Below, in pieces: positions 51,863-60,387 of a DNA stretch of 64,000 nucleotides. The translations under genes and the position numbers were made by a program. Source of the DNA: Halomonas salipaludis (GTDB lineage: Bacteria > Pseudomonadota > Gammaproteobacteria > Pseudomonadales > Halomonadaceae); contig NZ_NSKB01000009.1 of the NCBI RefSeq assembly GCF_002286975.1, positions 1-64,000 on the forward strand, in the 5' to 3' direction. The first letter of the stretch is position 1, and each line of letters begins with the position of its first letter. The notes below the pieces were generated by a model that was not told where the DNA came from, made no database searches, and saw only the letters and a list, made by a program, of their open reading frames with translations.

Positions 51863-54352
51863 TCAATCCTTGCCGCTGGGCTTATCTGCCGGCGCCTTGC
51901 GAGCACGCGGCTTGGCCGCTGGCTTCTTCTGAGCAGAAGGCGCTTTCTTGGTAGGCGCCCCCTTCTCGGCAGCCGACGTCTTCTCGGCCGGAGCTGCCTT
52001 TTCAGCAGCCGGAGTCTTCTCGGCCGGAGCTGCCTTTTCAGCAGCCGGAGTCTTCTCAGCAGGCGCTGATTTCTCGACCGGCGCCTTCTCAGCAGCCGGA
52101 GTCTTCTCAGCGCCCGAAAGCTTCTCAACCGGCGCAGCGACAGCCGGCTTGGTCTCTGGCGGCGCCGGACGCGCCGCGGCGAAGTAGCCACGCACCTCGT
52201 CGAGCCGCTCATTGACGCCGTCGGCCTGGGGGCCGCTGGCCGCCAGCACGTGCTCGAGATGCTCGAGGTGCTCATCGATCTCGGCGTTGCTGCAGCTGGC
52301 CAGCAGCGTCGGGATGGCCGCCAGGGCCCGCGCGCGGTCGAGCTTGAGGATAAAGAATTGGTCACGCACCAGCGTCTTGAAGTCGGCCAGCTTGAGGCCC
52401 GGCTCGAGTTCGGCCCGCGACGCCTTGAGGCGCTGGAAATTGCGCTCGTCGGTGGAGGGCGCGCCACCCAGCACGTAGATCAGTGCACGCATCACCGCCT
52501 CGTGGCCGCCGCCCTGGTCGATACGCTGGCACAGCTCGGCCTGACGGTTATCGACGAAACGGCGATGCTCCGGCTCGATGCCGGGACGCCGGCGCAGCGG
52601 CTCGCCGCCGATGCCAAGGCCAGCCACGGTCTGCAGCCACGGCTGGCCGTACCAGCCCATGAACAGCTTCTCGGTGAGGCCATCGCGCAGCTCGCGGTAG
52701 GCGTCGAGGCTGCCACTGAGATGGTCGCTGGCGACGCTCTCGGCCATGCGCCAGGGGTTGTCGGCTGCCGCTACCTGGCGCTCGGCACGCACGCGCTCGG
52801 CGAGCACCGGGACCGGCGCCATCAGCGGGTTGCGGTCGGAGTAGAGCTTGTAGGCCAGGCGGATCGGGTGCATGCGGCGTATCCAGCGCGCCGCCTCCGG
52901 CGTCATCACCGCCTTGAGCCACGGCTGCAGCAGCATCTGGTAGAGCCCCAGGTTGATCTGCGAGACCCGCTCCACGGTAGCGAAGCGGCGGTCATCCTCG
53001 TCGCTGGGCTGGACGATCTCATCGAGCTCCTTGACATCGCGCGGGGTGAACTCGAGCAGATAGTCGCCGTCGATATGCGCCTCATCTTCGCCGGACGGCG
53101 TGCGCTCGGTGACCTGGGTCTCGTAGAGGCCCGGCGGCAGCACGTCGATGTAGTCCATATTGGCGGTGAACTCGGTGTGCTCCTTGCGCGATACGCTGCC
53201 CGAGACGAAGATGCCCAGGTGGCCGGTGGTGTCGTGCACGCAGTAGACGATGGTCTGCTCGTGGGCGTAGATATCCTCGACGTCAGCATAGAGGTCGCGC
53301 ACCCAGCCCAGCGCCTGGGGTGGCGGCGTGATGTCGTCGCCCTTGGAGCAGAACACCACGATCGGCGAACGGATGTTGCGCAGGTCGATGCGCCGTCCGT
53401 CGCGGGTCGATAGCCCAGCGGTACTCAAGCGGTTGCCGATGAACAGGTTATCGACGATGTACTGGATCTCTTCGGCGCCGAGCACCACGTGCCCGCCCCA
53501 CCAGCGCTCGAACTGCAGGTAGCGCTCGGCCTCGCTGTCGACGTTGGCGTAGAGCCGATACTGCTTGTCCCACAGGGTGTTGGCCGGATTGAGCTTCTCG
53601 AAGTTCTGCACCAGCAGCGCACCGTCGAACAACCCGGCGCCAAGGTCGCCGGCCAGCGCCGTCATCCAGCTGCCGCCGGTCATGCCGCCGGTATAGCGCA
53701 TCGGTGCACGGCCCCGCTCACCGGCCCAGTAGGAGAGCGGCGCCCCGGCGATCAGGATCGGACCGAACACCTCGGGCTCCAGCGCCGCGGCCATCATGAT
53801 CTGCCAGCCAGCCTGGCAGTTACCCACCACCATGGGCTTCTCCGAGACATCGGGATGGCGGGCGATCACCTCGCGCAGGAAGGCGATTTCGGCGTCGACC
53901 ACATCCTCGACGCTCTGGCCCGGCACAGGGAACGGCAAAAAGCCGATGAAGTAGCACGGATGCCCGGCACGCAGCGCCACGCCGATTTCGCTGTCGGGCT
54001 TGAAGCCACCGATGCCCGGACCGTGGCCGGCGCGGGGGTCGACCACCACGAACGGGCGCGCCAGCGAGTCGACCTCGATTCCGGCCGGCGGCACGATGCG
54101 CATCAGCTCGTAGTTGACCGGTCGCGGCATATCGCGGCCGTCGACCAACACCTCGGACTCGAAGCCCAGCACATTGGGCTTGGTCTGCTCCATATGCTCG
54201 AGATACTGATTGCCCCGCTGGCGCATCACGTCGAGGTAGAGCACGCTGCGCTCGAGGCTGTCGCGCCAGTAGTCGACGCTGGCGCGACCGATGCCGAGGG
54301 GATCGAACAGCGCAAGCGACGCATTCATCATGGAACTAGCGGCCGGTAGCAT
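51863..54352 (-). CDS. DUF3141 protein: PHA-synthase-like alpha/beta hydrolase with Ala-Lys tail
   Basis: 829 residues; the ATG at 54352 follows GGAG. An alpha/beta-hydrolase core (~60-410) carries a PhaC-type nucleophile elbow with cysteine, GNCQAGW (Cys179), an acid in CSKGDDITPP and a histidine in CVHDTTGHLGIF. This gives a Cys-Asp-His triad like polyhydroxyalkanoate synthases. The family annotation known to me is DUF3141. Residues ~430-710 are a helical region specific to the family. The C-terminal ~115 residues are low-complexity Ala/Glu/Lys/Pro, with 12-residue repeats (AEKTPAAEKAAP) shifting to Lys/Arg-rich, like tails of PHA-granule or DNA-associated proteins. It is not accompanied by phaA, phaB or phasin genes, so polymer synthesis is unproven; depolymerase or acyltransferase roles are possible. 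Confidence 0.85.
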   Translation of the reverse strand: MLPAASSMMNASLALFDPLGIGRASVDYWRDSLERSVLYLDVMRQRGNQYLEHMEQTKPNVLGFESEVLVDGRDMPRPVNYELMRIVPPAGIEVDSLARPFVVVDPRAGHGPGIGGFKPDSEIGVALRAGHPCYFIGFLPFPVPGQSVEDVVDAEIAFLREVIARHPDVSEKPMVVGNCQAGWQIMMAAALEPEVFGPILIAGAPLSYWAGERGRAPMRYTGGMTGGSWMTALAGDLGAGLFDGALLVQNFEKLNPANTLWDKQYRLYANVDSEAERYLQFERWWGGHVVLGAEEIQYIVDNLFIGNRLSTAGLSTRDGRRIDLRNIRSPIVVFCSKGDDITPPPQALGWVRDLYADVEDIYAHEQTIVYCVHDTTGHLGIFVSGSVSRKEHTEFTANMDYIDVLPPGLYETQVTERTPSGEDEAHIDGDYLLEFTPRDVKELDEIVQPSDEDDRRFATVERVSQINLGLYQMLLQPWLKAVMTPEAARWIRRMHPIRLAYKLYSDRNPLMAPVPVLAERVRAERQVAAADNPWRMAESVASDHLSGSLDAYRELRDGLTEKLFMGWYGQPWLQTVAGLGIGGEPLRRRPGIEPEHRRFVDNRQAELCQRIDQGGGHEAVMRALIYVLGGAPSTDERNFQRLKASRAELEPGLKLADFKTLVRDQFFILKLDRARALAAIPTLLASCSNAEIDEHLEHLEHVLAASGPQADGVNERLDEVRGYFAAARPAPPETKPAVAAPVEKLSGAEKTPAAEKAPVEKSAPAEKTPAAEKAAPAEKTPAAEKAAPAEKTSAAEKGAPTKKAPSAQKKPAAKPRARKAPADKPSGKD
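51986..52057 (-). repeat. 36-bp coding tandem repeat in DUF3141 tail
   Basis: A 36-nt unit (51986-52021 and 52022-52057) is repeated essentially without change, with degenerate copies on both sides (about 51960-52125). It encodes the 12-residue AEKTPAAEKAAP motif. Such perfect short repeats vary in number between strains by slippage. Confidence 0.85.
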
Positions 54353-54560
54353 GGGATCACTCCATAGCGGCGAAAAGGGGTTGCGCCATTGCAGATAGCA
54401 GCACTGCTCGAAGCTGAATTGGCGGTAGACCTCCTCTTCGACCTACCTCCAGCGCTTCTTGCAAAGAGCCGCGACAATGGCATTGCTGGCAATCAGTATG
54501 CCACCATGCTGCATTGCAATATAGCCTAGTCTTTTCGCCTGACGCTCGCCAGTCGGACGT

Positions 54561-56369
54561 TCACTCGATCTCCACCAGCACCTCGCCGGGCATCACCCGC
54601 TCACCGCGTGCCACGTGCAGCGCGATCACCGTACCGGCGCGCCGCGCGTGCAGCTCGGTCTCCATTTTCATCGCCTCGGTGATCAGCACCGCCTGCCCCT
54701 CCTCGACCCGGTCGCCGACGGCCACCAGCACGTCGACGATGTTGCCTGGCATGGCAGTGGTCACGTGGCCGGCGCCGCTGGCACGGGCGCGGCCGCTCTC
54801 GGGCGGCGGCTGGTAGCGGTCGCGGGGCTCGAAGACCACCGCCTCGGGCATGCCGTCCAGGGTCAGGTAGACCTGGCGGCGTCCGCCACGGTCGCGGCCC
54901 ACGCCGGTGATCTGCACGTCGTAGGACTCGCCGTGAACGTCGATCACGAATTCGGTGGGGGTGCCCTCGCTGACCGGCCGCTGGCCGACGTCCGGCGCCG
55001 GCAGCGGTTCAGGGATCAGGCTGCCGTCGCGACGCCCCTGCAGGAAGTCGCGCCCGATATCGGGAAACAGCGCATAGGTCAGCACGTCCTCTTCGCTCTC
55101 GGCAAGCGTGCCGATCGCGGCGCGAAAGCGCGCCATCTCGGGCGGCAGCAGATCCGCCGGTCGGCCCTGCTCGGCGGGTTCCTGGCCCACCGCCCGGCGC
55201 CGCAGCTCAGGGTCGGCGGGGGCCGGCGGGCGCCCGTAGCCGCCCAGCAGGTAGCGCTTGATCTCGTTACTGATGGTCTTGTAGCGCTCGCCGGTCAGCA
55301 CGTTGGTCACCGCCTGGGAGCCGATGAACTGCGAGGTCGGCGTGACCAGCGGCGGATAGCCGAGATCGGCACGCACCCGCGGGATCTCGTCGAACACTTC
55401 GCGGATTCGCGACAGAGCATTCTGTTCGCGCAGCTGGTGGGCGAGATTCGACATCATTCCGCCGGGCACCTGGCTGACCAGCACGCCGATGTCCTCGCGG
55501 GTCACCTCGCTCTCGAACCCTGCGTACTCGCGACGCACCTCGCGCAGCCGGTCGCTGACCGCCTTGATCGCCTCGAGGTCGAGGCCGGTGTCGTAGTCGG
55601 TGTCGTGGAAGGTTGCCACCATCGCCTCGCTGGCCGGGTGGCTGGCGCCGCCGGCAAAGGCCGCGCAACAGGTGTCGAGGTGCCGGCAGCCCGCCTCCAC
55701 CGCCTTGAGATGGCACTGGGCAGCCAGCCCCGACGTGGCGTGGGCGTGCAGATGCACCGGCACTTCGACGGCATCCAGCAGTGCTGCGACCAGCTCGGCC
55801 GTGGCGTAGGGGGTGAGCAGCCCGGCCATGTCCTTGATGGCGATGGAGTCGGCGCCCATCGCCACCAGCCGGCGGGCATCCCTGACGTACATCTCCAGGT
55901 CGTGGACCGGACTGACGGTATAGCAGAGCGCGCCCTGGGCGTGCTTGCCAGCCGCCTTGACCGCCGCCATGGCGGTCTCCAGGTTGCGCAGGTCGTTGAG
56001 CGGGTCGAACAGCCGGAAGATATCGATGCCGCCCGCCGCGGCACGCGCGACGAAGGCCTCGACCACGTCATCGGCGTAGTGGCGGTAGCCGACCAGGTTC
56101 TGGCCACGCAGCAGCATCTGCAGCGGCGTGTTGGGCAGCGCCGCCTTGAGTCGCTGCAGGCGCTGCCAGGGGTCCTCCTTGAGGAAGCGCACACAGGCGT
56201 CGAAGGTCGCCCCGCCCCACACCTCCAGCGACTCGAAGCCGATGGCGTCCAGCGCCGGGCACACCGGCAGCATGTCGTCGGTGCGCAGCCGCGTGGCGAT
56301 CAGTGACTGGTGGCCGTCGCGCAGCACCACATCGCTGAGGCGCACGCGGGAGTCGGGGTTGGCGGGCAT
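54561..56369 (-). CDS. pycB: Pyruvate carboxylase subunit B (carboxyltransferase/biotin carrier)
   Basis: A 602-residue enzyme subunit homologous to oxaloacetate decarboxylase alpha. It transfers CO2 from carboxybiotin to pyruvate, giving oxaloacetate. The carboxyltransferase domain starts VRLSDVVLRDGHQSLIATRL, with metal-site residues in GADSIAIKDMAGLLTPY and VPVHLHAHATSG. The conserved-carboxylase domain follows, then a biotinyl carrier with EAMKMET (biotin-Lys568). The start is the ATG at 56369 behind GGGAG, not the longer frame that runs into pycA. It has no oadB or oadG membrane partners here, and the biotin carboxylase gene is adjacent, so the anaplerotic two-subunit pyruvate carboxylase of Pseudomonas is the right model. 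Confidence 0.93.
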   Translation of the reverse strand: MPANPDSRVRLSDVVLRDGHQSLIATRLRTDDMLPVCPALDAIGFESLEVWGGATFDACVRFLKEDPWQRLQRLKAALPNTPLQMLLRGQNLVGYRHYADDVVEAFVARAAAGGIDIFRLFDPLNDLRNLETAMAAVKAAGKHAQGALCYTVSPVHDLEMYVRDARRLVAMGADSIAIKDMAGLLTPYATAELVAALLDAVEVPVHLHAHATSGLAAQCHLKAVEAGCRHLDTCCAAFAGGASHPASEAMVATFHDTDYDTGLDLEAIKAVSDRLREVRREYAGFESEVTREDIGVLVSQVPGGMMSNLAHQLREQNALSRIREVFDEIPRVRADLGYPPLVTPTSQFIGSQAVTNVLTGERYKTISNEIKRYLLGGYGRPPAPADPELRRRAVGQEPAEQGRPADLLPPEMARFRAAIGTLAESEEDVLTYALFPDIGRDFLQGRRDGSLIPEPLPAPDVGQRPVSEGTPTEFVIDVHGESYDVQITGVGRDRGGRRQVYLTLDGMPEAVVFEPRDRYQPPPESGRARASGAGHVTTAMPGNIVDVLVAVGDRVEEGQAVLITEAMKMETELHARRAGTVIALHVARGERVMPGEVLVEIE

Positions 56370-56395
56370 GTCTGTCTCCCTGTCAGGGCGGTGGT

Positions 56396-57811
56396 TCATA
56401 GGCCGGCGTGGACGGCGATGGCGGCAGCCACCACCAGCGCCACCTCGTCGGGATTGCGCTTCACCGAGTAGTCGAGCAGCTCGGGGTGGCGCAGCACGAA
56501 GCCGGTATCGAAGTCGCCGCGGCGAAAGTCGGGGTGCTTGAGGATCTCCTCGTAGAGCGGCGCGGTGGTCTTGATGCCATGCAGACGCATGTCGTTGAGC
56601 GCGCGCACGCCGCGGTCGAGGGTCTCCTCCCAGGTCATGCCCCACACGATCAGCTTGAGGCACAGGGTGTCGAAGTGCGGCGGCAGGCGGTAGCCGGTAT
56701 AGATGGCGGTGTCGGTGCGCACCCCCGGCCCCCCCGGGGCGTAGTAGCGGGTAATACGACCGAACGACGGCAGGAAGTCGTTCTTGGGGTCCTCGGCATT
56801 GATACGAAACTCGATGGCGTAGCCGTGGTGACGAATGTCCTCCTGGCGAAACGCCAGCTTGAGCCCGTAGGCGATGCGGATCTGCTCGCGGACGATATCG
56901 ACCCCGGTGACCGCCTCGCTGACGGTATGCTCGACCTGGATGCGGGTATTCATCTCCATGAAGTAGATCTCGTTGCCCCGCACCAGGAACTCCACGGTAC
57001 CGGCGTTCTCGTAGCCCACCAGCCGCGCCGTGCGCACCGCCAGCTGGCCGACGTAGGCGCGCTGCTCGGGGGTCAGCCGCGGGCTGGGGGCGATCTCCAT
57101 CAGCTTCTGGTTGCGGCGCTGGATCGAACAGTCACGCTCGAACAAGTGAATCACGCTGGCGTGGCGGTCGGCCAGCACCTGCACCTCGATATGCTGGCTG
57201 CCGACCAGGCACTTCTCGAGGAACAGCGCACCGCTCGCGAAACGTGCATCGGCTTCCTCGCCGACCTGGCCCCAGGCCTGCTCGAGCTGGGCTGGGTCGT
57301 CACAGCGCCGCAGGCCGCGGCCGCCGCCGCCGTGGTTAGCCTTGAGCATCACCGGGTAGCCCAGCGCCTCGGCCAGCGCCAGTGCCTCCTCGGCGCTTGC
57401 CAGCGGCGCCCGCGAGCCGGGCGTGACGGGGATGCCCGCTTCGCGCAGGGTCTCCCGTGCGCCGCTCTTGTCAGCCATGCGTGCGATCACCTCGGCATCC
57501 GGGCCGATGAAGGCAATGCCCGTCTGAGCGCACAGCCTGGCGAAATCAGCCTGCTCGGCGAGAAAGCCGTAGCCGGGATGCAGCGCATCGCAGCCGGTCT
57601 CACGGGCCAGGTCGACCAGGCGCTGGGCGTCAAGGTAGCCGTCCAGCGGGTCATCGCCGATGAAGTAGGCCTCGTCGGCGCGCTTGACGTGCAGTGCGAA
57701 ACGGTCCGGTTCGGTGTACACCGCCACCGAGCGAATGCCCATCTCGGCGCAGGCGCGCTCGATGCGCACCGCGATCTCGCCGCGGTTGGCGATCAGCAGC
57801 TTGTGGAACAT
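56396..57811 (-). CDS. pycA: Pyruvate carboxylase subunit A (biotin carboxylase)
   Basis: A 471-residue ATP-grasp enzyme that carboxylates biotin on PycB. The N-terminal FHKLLIANRGEIAVRIERAC is the biotin carboxylase signature. The glycine-rich ATP loop is KANHGGGGRGLRR, and the metal/bicarbonate site includes VEFLVRGNEIYFMEMNTRIQ then VEHTVSEAVTG. Start at the ATG at 57811; a longer frame to 57829 is less likely. It differs from fatty-acid AccC in context: it is paired with pycB 26 nt downstream, and the divergent LysR gene matches pycR of Pseudomonas aeruginosa. Confidence 0.93.
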   Translation of the reverse strand: MFHKLLIANRGEIAVRIERACAEMGIRSVAVYTEPDRFALHVKRADEAYFIGDDPLDGYLDAQRLVDLARETGCDALHPGYGFLAEQADFARLCAQTGIAFIGPDAEVIARMADKSGARETLREAGIPVTPGSRAPLASAEEALALAEALGYPVMLKANHGGGGRGLRRCDDPAQLEQAWGQVGEEADARFASGALFLEKCLVGSQHIEVQVLADRHASVIHLFERDCSIQRRNQKLMEIAPSPRLTPEQRAYVGQLAVRTARLVGYENAGTVEFLVRGNEIYFMEMNTRIQVEHTVSEAVTGVDIVREQIRIAYGLKLAFRQEDIRHHGYAIEFRINAEDPKNDFLPSFGRITRYYAPGGPGVRTDTAIYTGYRLPPHFDTLCLKLIVWGMTWEETLDRGVRALNDMRLHGIKTTAPLYEEILKHPDFRRGDFDTGFVLRHPELLDYSVKRNPDEVALVVAAAIAVHAGL

Positions 57812-57845
57812 GGCGACCCACCCCGGCAAAATTGATAGTATTTCA

Positions 57846-57897
57846 CAAGGGCCTGGTGACGTTCATCGCGGCTGCGATGAACGTCGACAGGCCCTTG
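57846..57897. promoter_or_regulatory. 52-nt near-perfect hairpin in the pycA-pycR divergent spacer
   Basis: CAAGGGCCTG (57846-57855) pairs with CAGGCCCTTG (57888-57897), and GACGTTCATCGC (57858-57869) with GCGATGAACGTC (57874-57885). This gives 22 pairs interrupted by one 2x2 mismatch and a GGCT loop. It fills most of the 124-nt spacer between the divergent starts. A terminator would be unexpected here; an operator, a leader attenuator or a small inserted palindrome are alternatives. Confidence 0.7.
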
Positions 57898-57935
57898 CCC
57901 TATTCTGTCATAACCGACACCGCTTGGACGCCTCG

Positions 57936-58931
57936 ATGACGCGACCCAGTCTGCTCAACCGCCTGACCTTCCGCCAGCTGCAGGTATTCCAGGCCGTGCA
58001 CCGCCAGCAGTCCTACTCGCGGGCGGCGGAGCAGCTCGGCCTGACGCAGCCGGCAGTCAGCGCGCAGATCCGCCAGCTCGAGCAGGCCCTCGAGCAGCCG
58101 CTGTTCAAGTATGCCGGCAAGACCTTGCACGTGCTGCCCGCCGCCGATGCCCTGGCGAGTTCGGTACAGTCGATCTTCGGTCAGGTTTCGAGCCTGCAGA
58201 TGGCGCTCTCGGAGATGGCCGGCAGCATCCGCGGCGAGCTCAACCTGGCGGCGGTCTCCACCGCCCAGTACGTGGTGCCGTATATCCTGGCGCGCTTTCG
58301 CGCCCTCTACCCCGAGGTGCAGATTCGCCTGCGGGTATGCAACCGCGGCCAGGCCCTGGAGCGCCTCGCCGAGCGCCGCGACGACCTGGTGATCATGGGC
58401 ATGGTGCCCGATGACCCCAACCTCACCTTCATGCCGATCCTCGACAACGAGATGATCCCGGTGGTGTGGCCGGAACACCCATTGATGCACAGCCCCAGCC
58501 CGACCCTCGACGACTTCGCTCACCACTACGTGCTGATGCGTGAACCCGGCTCCGGCACCCGCAGCGCCTTCGAGGACTTCGCCTCACGCGAGCGGGTGAC
58601 GCTGGCCCACACCATCGAGATGGGCACCAACGAGGCAATCAAGCAGGGCGTGATGGCGCATCTCGGCGTAGCGGTGCTGCCGCGCCTGGCCGTCCAGTTG
58701 GAACTGGCTGGCGGGCTGCTCGCCTCGCCGCCGCTGCCCGGCTTTCCGCTGCGCCGCTCGTGGTGCACGGTGTATCCCAAGGACCGCCACCCCTCGCCGC
58801 TCACCGAGCTGTTCCTGCGCTTCGTCCAGGAGCTGCTGCCGGAGCTCAACGCCCACTTCAGCGCCCCGCTGACGCCCCACCGCGGCCACTCGGTGGTCTG
58901 CCTGCCGGTACCCAAGGCACAAGGCAGTTAA
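57936..58931 (+). CDS. pycR: LysR-type regulator of pyruvate carboxylase (PycR-like)
   Basis: A 331-residue LTTR. The N-terminal winged helix reads TFRQLQVFQAVHRQQSYSRA, then AEQLGLTQPAVSAQIRQLEQ (HTH at ~25-60). A CbbR-like effector-binding domain follows (GELNLAAVSTAQYVVPYILA, RDDLVIMGMVPDDPNLTFMP). It starts at the ATG at 57936, divergent from pycA, the usual geometry for an LTTR controlling the facing operon; in P. aeruginosa the equivalent gene is pycR. Its operator should lie in the 124-nt spacer, where a large palindrome sits. An upstream in-frame extension to 57684 overlaps pycA and is rejected. Confidence 0.9.
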   Translation: MTRPSLLNRLTFRQLQVFQAVHRQQSYSRAAEQLGLTQPAVSAQIRQLEQALEQPLFKYAGKTLHVLPAADALASSVQSIFGQVSSLQMALSEMAGSIRGELNLAAVSTAQYVVPYILARFRALYPEVQIRLRVCNRGQALERLAERRDDLVIMGMVPDDPNLTFMPILDNEMIPVVWPEHPLMHSPSPTLDDFAHHYVLMREPGSGTRSAFEDFASRERVTLAHTIEMGTNEAIKQGVMAHLGVAVLPRLAVQLELAGGLLASPPLPGFPLRRSWCTVYPKDRHPSPLTELFLRFVQELLPELNAHFSAPLTPHRGHSVVCLPVPKAQGS

Positions 58932-58983
58932 TTTGGGCAAGCACCGCTCGGGACTGATCCGCCGCCATCAGTGCCGATTGCGA

Positions 58984-59173
58984 GGACGCCGGGGGCAGGT
59001 CGGAGAGGAGGTTTGCGCCATGGGTGAGGAGGATTCCTCCGAACGGGCTGGCCATGGATGGCCAGCCCCGGTCCTGCAAGCGGAGCAGGATGCGAGAGCG
59101 CAGCAGGGCGCAAGGTAGCGCCCAGGGATGGGTTTACAGCGCCTCCTCGTAGGCCTGCCGACGGGTTAGTTCC
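58984..59173 (+). repeat. Structured repeat RNA element, copy 4 (expanded, multi-hairpin)
   Basis: A 190-nt copy. The closing helix pairs 58989-59011 with 59142-59164 (same internal-loop position as copy 1), and the inner stem GAGGAGG/CCTCCTC replaces GAGGGGG/CCCCCTC. An extra ~80 nt is enclosed by TTGCGCC/GGCGCAA. It contains GGAGG-ATT-CCTCC, GGGCTGGCC-ATGGAT-GGCCAGCCC (59045-59068), TCCTGC-AAGCGGA-GCAGGA and TGCG-AGAG-CGCA hairpins. The conserved AGGGAT loop lies at about 59123-59128. It is on the lipA strand, ending 140 nt before its ATG; the rest of 58932-59313 holds no gene. Confidence 0.83.
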
Positions 59174-59313
59174 GAGCTCGAGGCACGGTGGGGCAAGCCA
59201 AGAGTTCCGAGCGGCCAGGGCGGCTGAACCCACCCCCGACCTTATGCTAAAGTGGCGCCCATATTGGTTCGGGTGACGCCGCCCGGGCAGCGAACAGAGA
59301 GGCGCGAATCGCT

Positions 59314-60387
59314 ATGAGCAACAAGCCGTCGCAAGCCGTTTCCAGCGGGGCCAAATTCCGCAACGAGCACGGCATGTCCGTGATCAAGGATGGCATCAAG
59401 CAGCGCAGGCAGAGCGAAGCAGCAGAGCCCCACGAGGGCGTCAGCAACGGCCGCAAGCCGCCCTGGCTGCGCATCCAGATCGCCGGCGGCGAACGCTTCG
59501 AGGCGGTCAAGCGCAACGTCAGCGAGCACCGCCTGAGCACGGTGTGCGCCGAATCGCACTGCCCCAACATGGGCGAGTGCTGGAGCAACGGCACCGCCAC
59601 CATCATGCTGATGGGCTCGGTATGCACCCGCGCCTGCCGCTTCTGTGCGGTGGACACCGGCAACCCGCGCGGCTGGCTCGATCATGAAGAGCCGCAGAAT
59701 ACCGCCAAGTCGGTGGAGTTGATGGGGCTGCGCTACATCGTGCTGACCTCGGTGGACCGCGACGACCTAGACGACGGCGGCGCCAGCCACTACGCCGCCT
59801 GCGTCCGCGCCATCAAGGCGCGCACACCGGAGGTGGTGGTCGAGGCCCTGACCCCGGATTTCGACGGCGTGCACGACGCCATCGCCGACGTGGTGGATTC
59901 CGGCCTCGAGGTGTTTGCCCAGAACGTCGAGACCGTCGAGCGCCTCACCCAGCGCGTGCGCGACCCCCGCGCCGGCTACCGCAAGACCCTCGACGTGCTG
60001 GCCTTTGCCAAGCGTCACAAGCCCGAGGTGCTGACCAAGACCAGCTTGATGCTGGGGCTCGGCGAGACCGAGGAGGAGATCCTCGCCACCTTCGACGACC
60101 TGCGCGAGATCGGCGTCGACATCGTTACCCTCGGCCAGTACCTGCGCCCGACCAAGAACCATCTGCCGGTGGAGCGCTGGGTCACGCCCGAGGAGTTCGA
60201 GCGCTACCGTCAACTGGGGCTCGAGAAGGGCTTCATGGAGGTCGCCTCGGGGCCGCTGGTTCGCTCCAGCTACCGCGCCGACAAGGTCTTCGAGAAGAAC
60301 AACCTGGGGCTGGCCGCCCCGGCCAAGGTGCCCGGCCAGCAGGCGTCCGCGGATGACGGCCTGATTCCGGTCACGCAGGTAAGCTGA
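59314..60387 (+). CDS. lipA: Lipoyl synthase
   Basis: A 357-residue radical-SAM enzyme that inserts two sulfurs into octanoyl-proteins. The auxiliary cluster motif [12 protein letters not shown] and the radical-SAM motif CTRACRFC are intact, followed by [22 protein letters not shown]-terminal [10 protein letters not shown] supplies the Arg-Ser-Ser-Tyr typical for auxiliary-cluster serine ligation. The N-terminal ~25 residues are variable. Unlike E. coli, where lipB and lipA are co-directional, it is convergent with lipB and overlaps its 3' end by 17 nt. A structured repeat lies upstream on the same strand. Confidence 0.96.
   Translation: MSNKPSQAVSSGAKFRNEHGMSVIKDGIKQRRQSEAAEPHEGVSNGRKPPWLRIQIAGGERFEAVKRNVSEHRLSTVCAESHCPNMGECWSNGTATIMLMGSVCTRACRFCAVDTGNPRGWLDHEEPQNTAKSVELMGLRYIVLTSVDRDDLDDGGASHYAACVRAIKARTPEVVVEALTPDFDGVHDAIADVVDSGLEVFAQNVETVERLTQRVRDPRAGYRKTLDVLAFAKRHKPEVLTKTSLMLGLGETEEEILATFDDLREIGVDIVTLGQYLRPTKNHLPVERWVTPEEFERYRQLGLEKGFMEVASGPLVRSSYRADKVFEKNNLGLAAPAKVPGQQASADDGLIPVTQVS

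Noticed and set aside
51960-52125. Short repeats as a CRISPR or intergenic satellite
   Set aside because: They lie inside the DUF3141 reading frame and encode the AEKTPAAEKAAP tail in phase.
54561-56369. Oxaloacetate decarboxylase sodium pump alpha subunit
   Set aside because: No beta or gamma membrane subunits are nearby, while a biotin carboxylase and a PycR-like regulator are, so pyruvate carboxylase fits better.
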